Part shown: piece by piece, positions 35,308 to 45,529 of the stretch
How positions within the stretch are numbered: the first letter of the stretch is position 1
How the letters are laid out: every line of letters starts with the position of its first letter
Assembly: GCA_030272585.1 (NCBI GenBank)
Contig: BSYQ01000014.1
Span: 1,488,001-1,552,000 of the forward strand
Direction of reading: 5' to 3'
Length of the DNA: 64,000 nucleotides
Source of the DNA: Bryopsis sp. KO-2023
Lineage: Eukaryota; Chlorophyta; Ulvophyceae; Bryopsidales; Bryopsidaceae
Position numbers and translations under genes: made by a program
Notes under the pieces: model-generated
What the model saw: only the letters and a program-made list of their open reading frames with translations
What the model was told of the DNA's origin: nothing
The model's database searches: none

Positions 35308-36444
35308 CTAACTGTGGCATGTGCAACAGCCTTCCTTGTAGTCAGGGGCGAACACGATAATTTGAAATTGACAGGAATTCCCAATTGGAAGTCGCAAACA
35401 TCTCTCCTTGCTTGCTTCACAGTCACTGATACCGCAATGGTGGCACCACCTGTGAATTTCTACAAACAAATCCAAATCCCCAAATTCCGCTGTTAAAAAT
35501 CGACCTGTGTCAGACGCTGCGTTCGTGAAAGCTTGTTCACACAACTTAAATATACAGGGTGGCCCAAGGAGTAACACTGGGACAACATCAATGTGTTTTT
35601 TTTATTCGATTAGCCATTGAAACTCTGCGATGATATTTGACCTGAAATGATCTTCTTGATTTTCACTACTGGATGGAAAATATCGACTTCCCCCTCAAGC
35701 AATTTATCCAAAGAAAAATATTCACACTAAAAGAGAAGTTTAAGAAATACTACACTGCCGTGTTGGCTTTTTTTTTGTGCAATTTCCCACAACAAGAATG
35801 CATTGGTACTGATGTGACAGCTGAACATTCAGCAGCTGGCTTCATTAGTTCAGGGAAATCAGCTGAAATTGACTGGCAGGGGATTCTGCATTTTTTCTGT
35901 TCAAACATACTCCTGTTTGCTGGTGAAATTTGTTTTCAAGTCCTGATCATGGAAACAGATCTGTAAAGTGCTCGTGTTTCGGTTCGATGCGCCGAGAGAT
36001 CGTATCCACACAGGAAAAAACAAACAAACAAAATTACGTAATACGAAAACGAGCTGCTTACGGTTGTCCATAGGGTTGAAAGCGTTGAACTTGTGCAGAG
36101 GCCCGTCGAACGCTGCAACCAAAAAGACAACGCACACGGCCAGACGGGCGGTGAGTCTCCATTCAAAGTTTTCTGGGGGTCGAGGCACATGCGTTACGTG
36201 GAATGGGGGACAACAGAAACCAGCGCAGCAAACTTGCGCACCGTCGGTAACTTCGAAAGCTTCCCCTCTTCTTAATGGTCTAGAGAAAGCCAACACGAAG
36301 CAAAGCGCGAAAACCACCACCTGGAGCCGAGGAAACAATTAGGAAAAAAACTCATTTTATGTTCCGGCTTATCTCGACTTCAACGCACAGTTCTTGACAA
36401 ACGCACGAAAACGCCTGACGCACCTTGACAGCGACCTTCGACAT
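35308..36444 (-). CDS. Small secreted cysteine-rich protein, family not recognised
   Basis: Three exons: 36444-36424 (MSKVAVK), 36320-36062, 35459-35308 (TAG); phases close to 143 residues. Exons 1 and 2 join into a signal peptide (VVVFALCFVLAFSRP) that exists only after splicing. Cysteine clusters follow: QVCCAGFCCPPF in exon 2 and CHHCGISDCE, ERCLRL, EGCCTCHS in exon 3. A second hydrophobic stretch (LTARLAVCVVFLVAAF) could be a membrane helix. It could also be a retained intron, since it ends in a good acceptor (ttgcag), although no equally good in-phase donor was found. A secreted or surface peptide is inferred. No family is recognised. Confidence 0.5.
35553..35568. other. TACAGGGTGGCCCAAG motif resembling a Tc1/mariner end
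   Basis: The motif lies in the proposed second intron of the small secreted gene. It resembles the TACAGGGTG-CCC termini of some Tc1/mariner-type elements. No matching inverted end was found nearby, so a transposon cannot be delimited. Confidence 0.2.
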
Positions 36445-37413
36445 TATTCAACGGGATACCTCGGAAAAACTATGCAAAAAAACAACAACGAAAACTGTTC
36501 CGCAAGCAAAACAACGTGCTCGATTTTTTCTGACGCACTCCTCCTTCCTTTTTGAAAGCGAAAATCCGTGGCAGTTTTCTCGGCAGCTGGATTGATGGGG
36601 ATTTGCTTGAATTCGCATGGCGGTTTTCAGAAGTTTGAAGCCTTGTGATGGATCCGGCCAGAGCTTGACGTCTATCGTGCTCACCACATTCCACAACCTC
36701 TGGAAATTCTGAAAATTTCTGTTTGGATTTGCGAGTTGGGACACGGGTTGGGTGTTTTTTTGCGCTGCCAGGCGTTCAAGCCTCGCACAACGACTTTCGT
36801 TTCAACCTAGCGAAACTGCGCTCCACGTTTCTGGACGTTTGATGATCTATCGAACGAAATATCCACGCTACAGAAACGCATGAGCAGGTTTGTGACCGTT
36901 TCGTTTCGATGAAGCCGTCGACTTCACAACAGGGGTCTGAGTTCGAGGGAGAGTGTCGATGGATGGCCAGCAGCGACGCCCCCACTCATCCACTCGCAAG
37001 TCGCCGACTCCTGCGCGGACAATATCACACCCGAACACCCTTTTTTTTTCATTTTTTTTTCCTTGCGCTATCCAAGATAAGAGATAAGCGTATTGAGAGT
37101 GTCGAGGGTGATATCGCTCGACGAAAACGAAGCACTCCACCAACAAAGCAACCGAAACGAAGAAAATGCACGTGGGTTCAGCAGGTTGCGTAAAAACGAA
37201 AAACAAATCAAGATGTGTGACGGAAAAGAATGACAGCGCATGTGACGTCATTACAGCCGCGGATCGTCGTTTCAAAACCCAACAAAGGGTTGGCACTGGC
37301 GTCCAAACCCCTGCGAACGGCGAGAGAGTTCGAGTTGTATTTTTGTCCTTTCGGTGCGGTCGAGGCTTCGCGAAAAAAAATTCGATCTCTGTTCACGTCC
37401 AAAAGCAGCAAGG
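36445..37413. other. Intergenic between divergent genes
   Basis: Lies between the 5' ends of a minus-strand gene (36444) and a plus-strand gene (37414), so it should hold both promoters. No TATA box is obvious. Minus-strand frames at 36448-36744 and 36868-37296 lack recognisable features. Confidence 0.4.
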
Positions 37414-39044
37414 ATGACTTCCCTTCTTAAGAGCCTCTTGAGGTCCGACTCGTCGGATATGGCGAAGAGCCCCAGCTTCAACGACTTCAGCATGCACGTC
37501 GGCCAGGAAGGTCAGGATCTTCTTTGCATCATACCTCTCCGTGACTTTTCCCTCCCCAGCGATCCTGCGGCGTGTTGCTGTTCGGCACAGGACTGTTGGC
37601 CCTGGTCATATCAGGAAGACGAGGGGCTAGTTTCGACGATTTGTGTTTGACGCCCGGGGTCGATCCTTTTTTTCTCTGTCTCTCGAACCTAACCTCCACA
37701 AAAGCGACGTTTGGATTCTCAACTGCTTGCTGTTTTCATACGTCCAACGAAATCTCCCTTTTTCGTTCGTCCGCGCTTGCACACTTTTCGTGGCGGGTGT
37801 GCTCTCGTATTGTTCCCTTTTGACGTCGCGGCGTCAGAAATGGCGATCCCCGCTCGTAACTGATCTCGAGAGCATCCTGTGTCGCGGAAGACGTGACGTG
37901 TGTGTTGTTGTGAACAGTGGAAAGAGAGCCCCAGAGTCCGACGATGGAGGAAGCCCCGATGTTGGAGAAACGAAGCTCGACGTCTTCCGTTGGTTCTCCA
38001 GGTAGAGACTTCGGCGTCCTTCGACGGCCTTCGACGGCGACGTTCAGTTGAACGCTGCGGAAAGTCAATTCCTGCTATTGGTTTGCCCTTGGCCCGTCTG
38101 GAGCTGTGACAGAGAATTCTTGCTCGTCTTCATCGCTTCACTCTGTTCTTTCCGTCGCACGGACTTTCATCATATGACGGTTTCCTCGTTATTTTCTTGC
38201 AGGGTCTGACGTGTGGCGTTCGGTTTTCAACCCGGGGTGAGCGACGCGCTATTTTTAATGATTAAGAAAAAAAGATTTTAACAAACCTTTTGCAGTCGTG
38301 AATTTTTGTACGGTTAAAACTGCACACATCTCCACGTGTGAAAATAATTTAATCTTTCTGGTTATGAGCTGGAGGTGTGCCTTCTCCTCCAAATTGTGCT
38401 GGTTCTGAACTATTTTATTTCATATTATTTGTTCAGTCGAAACTACAGCCTGCATGATAAGAACGTCGGAAGGACTTACTACGACACTGTGGATGATCCC
38501 AAGAAGCAGCCCACCACTTGGGAATACATTGTGAAAGCGGATCATCTGAAGCAAGTCTCTTTCGCTCAGTTCGATAAAAATGGTGAGCGAAGGTGTATGC
38601 TTGTGATTTTATGTTTGGAAACAAAATAAGAGAAAAATGAGGTGGTTTTTTTTTTCAAGTTTTATTTTATTTTTTTGTTGTGTCAAGGTTTCTAACCTTG
38701 CTTTTGCACTCGTGAAAACGGAATCAAAACTTGAAAAATGATGGTTTATGTTTTGTGTTTTGAAATGGGAGAAAGAGGGTGGAACGAGTACGATGAAAGA
38801 GCAGTTTGCTTAGATACATAGTTTTCTGCTAAACCTTTCTTTGGAAGATAAGTGATTTTGGTGATGAAAAGGACGTGTTTTTTTTGCCCTGTTTGCTGCA
38901 GCTGATGGGTTTATCTCTGCAGATGAGCTGCGTTCCACCCTGGGGCCTTCCGCGAATGTCGATGCTCTGATCAAACAAGCCGACAAGAACGGCGATGGGA
39001 AAATCGACTACAAGGAATTCTGCAGCATCCTCAAAGACTCTTAG
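37414..39044 (+). CDS. Two-EF-hand protein with a DRM1/ARP-like block
   Basis: Five exons: 37414-37510, 37918-38001, 38203-38236, 38437-38582, 38902-39044 (TAG); phases close to 167 residues. The N-terminal third is Ser-rich (KRSSTSSVGSPG). It runs into SDVWRSVFNPGRN, then NVGRTYYDTV and PTTWEYIVKAD. This order resembles the C-terminal block of plant dormancy-associated/auxin-repressed proteins (PF05564: VWRSVFHPGSN, a Gly, Phe/Tyr-Asp, then PTVYDW). Two canonical EF-hand loops follow: DKNADGFISADE, whose fourth codon is split by an intron, and DKNGDGKIDYKE. Both have acidic residues at 1, 5 and 12, so calcium binding is expected. Joining these two parts is not an arrangement I know. The EF-hand call is firm; the DRM1/ARP relation is from memory of the motif. 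Confidence 0.8.
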
Positions 39045-40675
39045 ATAACCGAGCCGGTCCGAACGGCATTTCCACCCCCTAATTACCTGCATATCCTAAC
39101 AAGAGGTTAATGGAAAGAAAAAAGTTGAAGAAAAAGGGGGAAAAAACAAAAAAGAAGAAGCGATGCTTGGAATGTCTGTTTGATCTGTGAGAAGAGTGTG
39201 TTTTTTGGAAGAGGAGTGCGTTTTTTGGATGGTTTTGGGGAGGGGGGGAATAGTCTGACTTATGAATGTAGCCTTGCAACAAGAGTTTTGATGTATTGAG
39301 GTTTTGTCGAGTCCTCAATATAAAGGAGATGAGATGAAAAGAGAAAGCAAAAATTCACTTTTTCGAGGATACCAAAAAAAAGAGAAAAAGAGTGAGAGAG
39401 AAATACACAAAGCTGCTGACGGCCGATCGGGAATGTGTATGTACCAGTGTATGTTTTACTATGCTAGGTTTGCTTTGTTGTTTTTATAAAAACGTATGTG
39501 ACTTTTTTTTTGGTTAGTGTCTGTCCGACGGATTGACCTCCCTTTTTGTGAAGAAAAAAGAGCACAGTCACTGTTGTTTTGTTTTTTGTTTTTGGTAACA
39601 CATGATGTATATGAGAATTGTCACTTTCTAGTGATATGTTGCTTTTTTGGAAGAATGCCTTAGATATTTTTCTTTTTTTTTTCCCGTGAGTATCGATTGA
39701 TCTGGTTAAAAGGATGGACATTACTTTTTCTGGAGCCCTTTTTTTTGGAATATGACTAAGTGAAGAGAGAGAGAAACTCTTGAGGAGACATTAAAGAAAA
39801 AAAAAGAGTTTTTTGTACATATATTCATGGGTTTTCGTTTTTGACAACTTTGTGTTTGTATGTACGAAAGGAAAGGTTAAAAGAAAGGAAAAGAAAAGAG
39901 GGATGTTTTGGTTTTTCGAAACTGGGCTTCGCGTCAGTTTAACGAGTTTTGACCAGGTGTGTTTTTTGATACGGGCTGGAGATATTTTTGGATGGTGAAA
40001 AGGGGGTGGAGAGTGAGGAGGGGAAAAAAAAGGAAAAGAGTGTTTTGGGGATAGACTGTTGTACATGAGTGAAGAAGAAAGTGAGGTCTGTCTGTTGGAG
40101 GTGGTGTTGTGTAAGAAAGATCGTTGTGTAAACCAATGAGCAATATCTTTCAAAAATGACCCATCATTCTCTTCTATGTCTGCCCTCTCTGAAGGAAAAA
40201 AAAAAGTATTATTTCTCTTATTTTATCAGTTCAAAGTTGTTTCCTGAAATATACCGGTCAGCTGTTTTCCTTGAAAAGAGATTCCCTTCTTGAAAAACAA
40301 GGGAAAGTCACCAAACAAATGGAAAATAGAAAATTAGGATGAAGCCAGGTCCCACCAATATATTCCACCCCCACCTCTCACAGAATCCCACCCCTCAGAG
40401 CTTTTTCCACAGAATCTTTTTTTTTGGCTCAAATCATGTTCTCGACGCTCCAGAAAACAGCTGGCCAGGCGCACCCATTTCTAAGAGAATTCAAGGCTGA
40501 TTTCTTGTCGTACAGAACAGAAGAGTTTCCCTGAAACGTGTACGACACTAGGATGAACTGGTTTCAGGGCGCTGGCGCAGTTCGATTCGGCTTCACGCGC
40601 GCGCGTCTCGTCTTTTCTTCAGGAAACACGAGAAAAAGCAAAAGACGCCACCTGCCGCGCAATTGGGCGCGTATA
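39045..40675. other. Intergenic between the EF-hand and SYS1 genes
   Basis: No gene recognised. Mostly A-, T- and G-rich sequence that probably includes the 3' UTR of the EF-hand gene. Composition becomes GC-richer from about 40540, as expected for the SYS1 5' flank. Confidence 0.4.
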
Positions 40676-43164
40676 ATGTTTTACGGAACGCAGGTGCACT
40701 TTCGTTTCAGGTTATCGTATTGTCAGGGCCGGTTTTTTGTTTTTTTGGTTCTTTCTCTTTCCCACTCCACAGCCTTATGAGAAAATGAGAAAAAAAAAAG
40801 CCAGAAATGCCACCACTGCAAAAAAATCTTCCATTTGGAGTCGTCAAATTCGTTCAGAACTGGTTTCCCTGTTCATGTATTTTTCTTTTTTTTTTTGTTT
40901 TCAAATCTTCTATATGTACCTTTTCATTTTTCCTCGGTGGGAGGATGAGTTGCTTTTCTTTCTGGGCCTTAGTCATTCTGCACACAACAATATGCTTTTG
41001 GAAAAACCTTCCGCAAAACGTCATTCTTCCAGCGATGAAATCGAACATGCATTTGTATATATATAAATCATCTTTATGAAACCAATATCCAGAACAGAAG
41101 ATAAAAGCCGCCCCCCCCGCCAAAAAAAAAAAAAAATCTAAAATCTGGATCGTGGAAGCACTTTCTTTGCTTTCGATTGTGTTTCACTGAGGTTGAAAGG
41201 CCCAGTCTGGGGGAAATTCAAGAAAGAAAAGAAAGAAAGGAGAAGAATGGGTTTTTTTCCAAATGTTGGGGTTGTTTTCAGCTTGTTGAGCTTTTACAAT
41301 AAAGCTATTTATTTATTTTTTGTACTTCAGGTTTGGGATCCCTGCCTTATCATTGCGCAAATCTTGGCGGTCCAATGCTTATTTTATCTAAGCCTGGGTT
41401 TTCTGGAGTGGATCATTCTTGGTGAGCTTTCCTTTTCTTAAAAAAAAAAACACAAATCCACCAAAAAATCCAGTGGTTTTATTTCTTTGCTTTGCTTTCT
41501 TTCTTTGTTTCTTTTTTTTTGGGGGGGGCGGGGGGAAGAAGAAAAGAAAGCAAAGCCTTCTGTGGGTTCCAGCCTCCATCCCATTTTTTCAATCAACGGA
41601 ACAAGGGCCCAGTTTTTTTTCTCTGTGAAGTTGCTTGTCACGTTTTTTTTTTTTTCCACATACTCGTGCCACACCAACCAAAAACATTCTCAGGGATCTT
41701 TGGTTTTTTCGTTTCAACAGGTGGATTCGTTGAAAGGCTGACGCTGCGATATTTTTTCGATTGGCATGCTCTTTCCATGAAATCATTCCAAGGCTCCGTA
41801 ACAGCTTTGGTCCATATACTGAATGCGCTGTTCGGTGCCCTGTATCTAATGTTCGTGGTGAGACCTTTTTGTTACACACAAAGCAAAACCTAATTAAGAT
41901 AAATCCCATTTTTTCCCAATTCGCGGGGTTGATGGGGTGGAATTTTTTAGTCATGCTGTCGTTGCTCCCAGTCTGATTTTCGGAATACGAACGAAGGCAT
42001 GCAAAGCATTTTAAAATTTATGTGTTTAGAATTTATTATTATTATTATTTTTTTTTTTGGGGGGGGGGAGGGGAATTTGTTGAAGCATCTTTGTGGTTGA
42101 TGGTTCACGGTCCAGGTGGAGCGAGCGAAAAAATGTTTGGATTTCTCGGCAACCTGCTATTTTATCCACCTTCTAGTGTGTAGTTTTTATGCTGGGTGGC
42201 CGCACAATGTGGAATGGTACGGAATTCCTGTCAAATTTTGAGCTTTTTTCCATTTTTCTTTTCTGTTGTGGATAACAACAGGAGGTTAAATTTTGAAACA
42301 TCCGTGGTGTTATTTATTCAGTTTTTCTCCATATACCGTACTGCGCCAAAAAAAGGTCGCACCAGAAAAAAGGTCGCACCATCCTGAAAAATTTCGAAAA
42401 TCAAAAAAGAGGTCGCACAAAGAAACAGAATTTTCAGGTATTTCCTAAAAAAGGTCGCAGAACTTGAAACTTATGCGATATTGGCGCTTCAGGGAGCTCC
42501 GAAGTCATAGCGCAGAGGCGCGTGATTTTCATAAAACGCGGAAAAAAGGTCGCAAAATCGTACATAATTTTCAAAACGCCAAATAAAGGTCGCAGATAAA
42601 AAATAAATATTTATTTTTTGCGACCTTTTATTAAGCGCCGTACGGTATTGTAAGGGGGGGTTATTCTGATTTTGAACCTGGATTTTCAGTGGAAGCTTTG
42701 GGTTGCAGATGAACTAATAGATCTTGGTGTGGATATGTTTTCTTTCTTTTTCTTTTTTTTTTTTTTTGGGGGGGGGGGAAGGTTCGACCAACCACCCCAC
42801 CACAAAACTTTTTATTATTTATTTTTTTTTTTGATGTTTTTCTTTGCTGGAAATTGCAGGTGGGCTGCTAATGCTCTCGGGGTTGGGTTGATGGCTCTAT
42901 TGGGAGAGTGGCTGTGCCTGAAGAGGGAAATGCAAGAAATACCCATAGGTACTGTTTTTTTTGCTTTTTTTTTCTCCATTCGATTTGATCATCAGAAATG
43001 TGGGTGTAGACAACACACAATACTTCAAATCAAGATAAAATAGATTTTCCATTATTTTCTTATTATTATTATTCGTAGTTTTTTTTACTTTTTTTCTTAT
43101 AGAATATGCATGTTTTGCCTTGAAGAATCTATCCAACCTCCAGATTAAAAATTACCTTATTTAA
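40676..43164 (+). CDS. SYS1: SYS1, Golgi integral membrane trafficking protein
   Basis: A four-helix Golgi membrane protein that in yeast and animals recruits the Arl3/ARFRP1 GTPase. Six exons: 40676-40693, 41331-41421, 41721-41857, 42116-42216, 42860-42948, 43103-43164 (TAA); phases close to 165 residues, near the 156 of the human protein. The start MFYGTQVWDPCLIIAQ matches the YVWDPLLILSQ start of the family. Helix 1 is QCLFYLSLGFLEWIIL. Further family marks are ILNALFGALYLMFVV, RAKKCLDFSATCYFIHLLVC, WPHNVEWWAANALG and GEWLCLKREMQEIP. The first exon is only 18 nt. The last exon is the least certain, since the family tail is variable. A small transposon lies in the intron between exons 4 and 5, on 42333-42648. 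Confidence 0.9.
42333..42648. mobile_element. Non-autonomous DNA transposon (MITE) in a SYS1 intron
   Basis: The ends are inverted: ATACCGTACTGCGCC at the left and the complement of ATACCGTACGGCGC at the right, each followed inward by AAAGGTCGCA. That core (AAAGGTCGCA or AGAGGTCGCA) occurs about six times in direct orientation and once inverted at the right end. It has no coding capacity. Repeated short subterminal motifs are typical of transposase-binding sites. A 2-bp AT flanks both sides if the tips begin at ACCG, but that is too short to prove a target-site duplication. Confidence 0.85.
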
Positions 43165-45448
43165 ATTGAAGATTTTTTGATGCCCCCACATTCGAAGCCT
43201 GGGAACTGCTCAGCCCTCGATAATAAAATTATTCTTTCCTGTGAAAGCAGGGGACTTTTTTCCTTTACCAATATCGACGGCCTATTTTTACTTTTTTTTG
43301 TGTTTTTTTTTACTTTTTTCAAAAGGGAATATTCGGGTGCGGAGCACCACTTCTTTGCTGGGCTCCCAGTTACGGCATATCACCACTGTAAATCGCTGAC
43401 TTCAAATGCATCTCGAGATTCTATATTTGGAAGGATGGTGAATCCCCCCCTCGAAAAAAAAAAAGGGAAAAAAAAGGAGAAAGCGATCGAAAAAAAAAGA
43501 GAGAACTTGACAAGCTTCATTGCCCCTTGGGGAGCGGTTGAACCAAAAAAAAAAAAAAAAAGGAAAAAAAAAGAAGGATGAGGTTTGGAGGGTTGGATGG
43601 AGAAGGGAAAAAGAAAAATAGGGGCCAAGGATTTCTTTTCTTTTTCTTTTCTTTTTTTTTTCCTCTGCAAACCCCTCCCCTGCTCAATGCAAGCTAATAA
43701 CACCCCACCGAAACACCTGCATTCTGTCCATTTTTCCCTCAACCCTCATTTCTTTCATTTCCGGTGGAGAAAAAAAAAAAAAAAAACTGGCCCGCTCCCT
43801 TTTTTTCTGTTTCAAGTATGCTGAATCTTTGATAGAAAAAGAAAAAAAAAATGTTCGTTTTAATGATAAAAGCTTTCCAATTGCCTTATGGAGAGAAGAA
43901 AGAAAGAAAAAATCCCCTCAAGTGCACAAACGCACACACACACACACATTTTCCTTGATTAAATTTTTTTAGGTGATAGCCTTAAGATCATCGTGATTTT
44001 TTAAAAAAAGCATAATGGGGATGATAGTATCAACCAGTAGGGGTGACTGAAAATGAAAAAAGAAAAGAAAATTGACTGTGTTGTATAAAGAAGAAAAGAA
44101 AAGGGGGAGGGTGCGAGGGGAAGGAGGAAAAAAAAACTTTCTTTGGGAAAGAAAAAAAAACGTGTGGATGGATGTGGCTCTTCGCTTCATTTGATTTTTC
44201 CTTTTTTTTTTCCTTTTTTTTTCAGGGGGGGGGGGGGGGCAGGATTGGGGGTGGATTGAGAGCAAAAAAATCAAGTAGCAGTTACTGTATTGTCGCAGGT
44301 GTTTTTTTTTTTTTTTTCATTTCTTCTTGTAATGTGAACTACCCAGAGTCTGTATGGTTATGGCATGCCATCAACTTTCAACCCTGTTGATGCTGAAGGG
44401 ATTTCCTTGTTGAAGAAAAGCCTCTGTCTTTTGATCGACCACTTGCCAATTGCCGATTCCCCCATTCAATTTCCTTGAAAACAGCCCTGGTAGACTTTCC
44501 CCCTTAAGGTAGCTGCGAATCGTTATTCTTACATGGAGTGAATCCTCCTAAACACCAGCACAAACAAACAAACATCAATTACATTGTGTAGGAGAAACAT
44601 TCTCCTAGTACAAGGATCAGTAAAAAACCAAATGTGACCATGTGTATTTTAATACCAGCACAAATCCTCAACCACATCGTATTTGTTGTAACGGTTGGCG
44701 GATTCATGCATCCTGTCCAAGAAAAACAAGGGTCGGCCCTGACGAGAGCGTGAGTTAGTTCTCGCCTTCCGCACGTCGCACAGTGCCGTTTGCTTCTTTT
44801 GTTTTGTGAGTGTGCTTTTGAAACGCCACGCTTAGTTTTTGAAGCAGGAACGGAAAAGTCGACGCCTTCGAATGAGAGGGTCCCTCTTGGCGATCGGAAC
44901 CCCTTCGTTATGTTGTTTTTGACGCTTTGCACATAGCCTGTCCATGCATATAGTTTTATTAAGCTTGTGCTCAGGTTCGATGAGGAGAACAGACGACTGG
45001 AGGATGGACACGGTCGGTTTTTTCCTTTTCCCTGCTAAACAGCCAGAGCAAAAAAGGGTGAGCGATCCTATGGAAAGCCTCAGCAGGCCAGCGGCGAGAC
45101 GCCAATTGTGGAAGATCCTCCCTTGGGTGGGCCTCGCTGATCTTCCAGCGCGACCGTGGAAAGCCTGCTCCTGCGGCCGTGCACAGACCAGGCGTTAGGT
45201 GAAACTCTAAGACGTCATTTCTCACACCACCTCAGCAAAGGACTGGACTTGATGGTAACTGTATCGGGTGTGTGCTTCGAATCGCATGCGGCGTTTCACG
45301 CTTAACAACAACGCCAAAACTTGCTTGGGGAAATTTCAGACTTGAGAAGCTACCGGTAGCGTGCCGCCACATCCCCGTCGGGAAAGAAAATGACTTTTCG
45401 ATGCAATTTTTAAGGATATATACATGTTGGCTAGGGAAAATATCGTGA
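43165..45448. other. Intergenic, low-complexity
   Basis: A- and T-runs, a G run near 44226-44240 and a CA microsatellite near 43930. The minus-strand frame 44579-44932 has a few Cys pairs but no recognisable domain or splice support. CAAACAAACAAACATCAATT near 44565 repeats a phrase seen near 3420. Confidence 0.4.
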
Positions 45449-45529
45449 GCAGTTGTGTCCGAGTGGTTAAGGAGTCTGACTCGAAATCAGATGGGCTAGC
45501 CCGCGCAGGTTCGAATCCTGCCAACTGCG
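45449..45529 (+). tRNA. tRNA-Ser (anticodon CGA)
   Basis: Acceptor GCAGTTG (45449-45455) pairs with CAACTGC (45522-45528), discriminator G. The D-arm contains GTGGTTAAGG. The anticodon stem TCTGA/TCAGA holds the loop CTCGAAA, giving anticodon CGA, which reads UCG. The long variable arm (GGGCTAGCCC) marks a class II tRNA, and the T-arm GCAGGTTCGAATCCTGC is perfect. There is no intron and CCA is not encoded. It decodes serine in the cytosol. A TTTT pol III stop follows near 45553. Confidence 0.97.

Noticed and set aside
37572-37823. Membrane-helix exon (LLFGTGLLALVISG) in the EF-hand gene
   Set aside because: It does not join the upstream exon in phase, whereas skipping it links 37510 to 37918 in phase 1 and closes the whole frame.
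40676-43164. First impression of a membrane acyltransferase
   Set aside because: The helices, CLDF, GEWLC and EIP motifs and the 165-residue length fit SYS1 instead.
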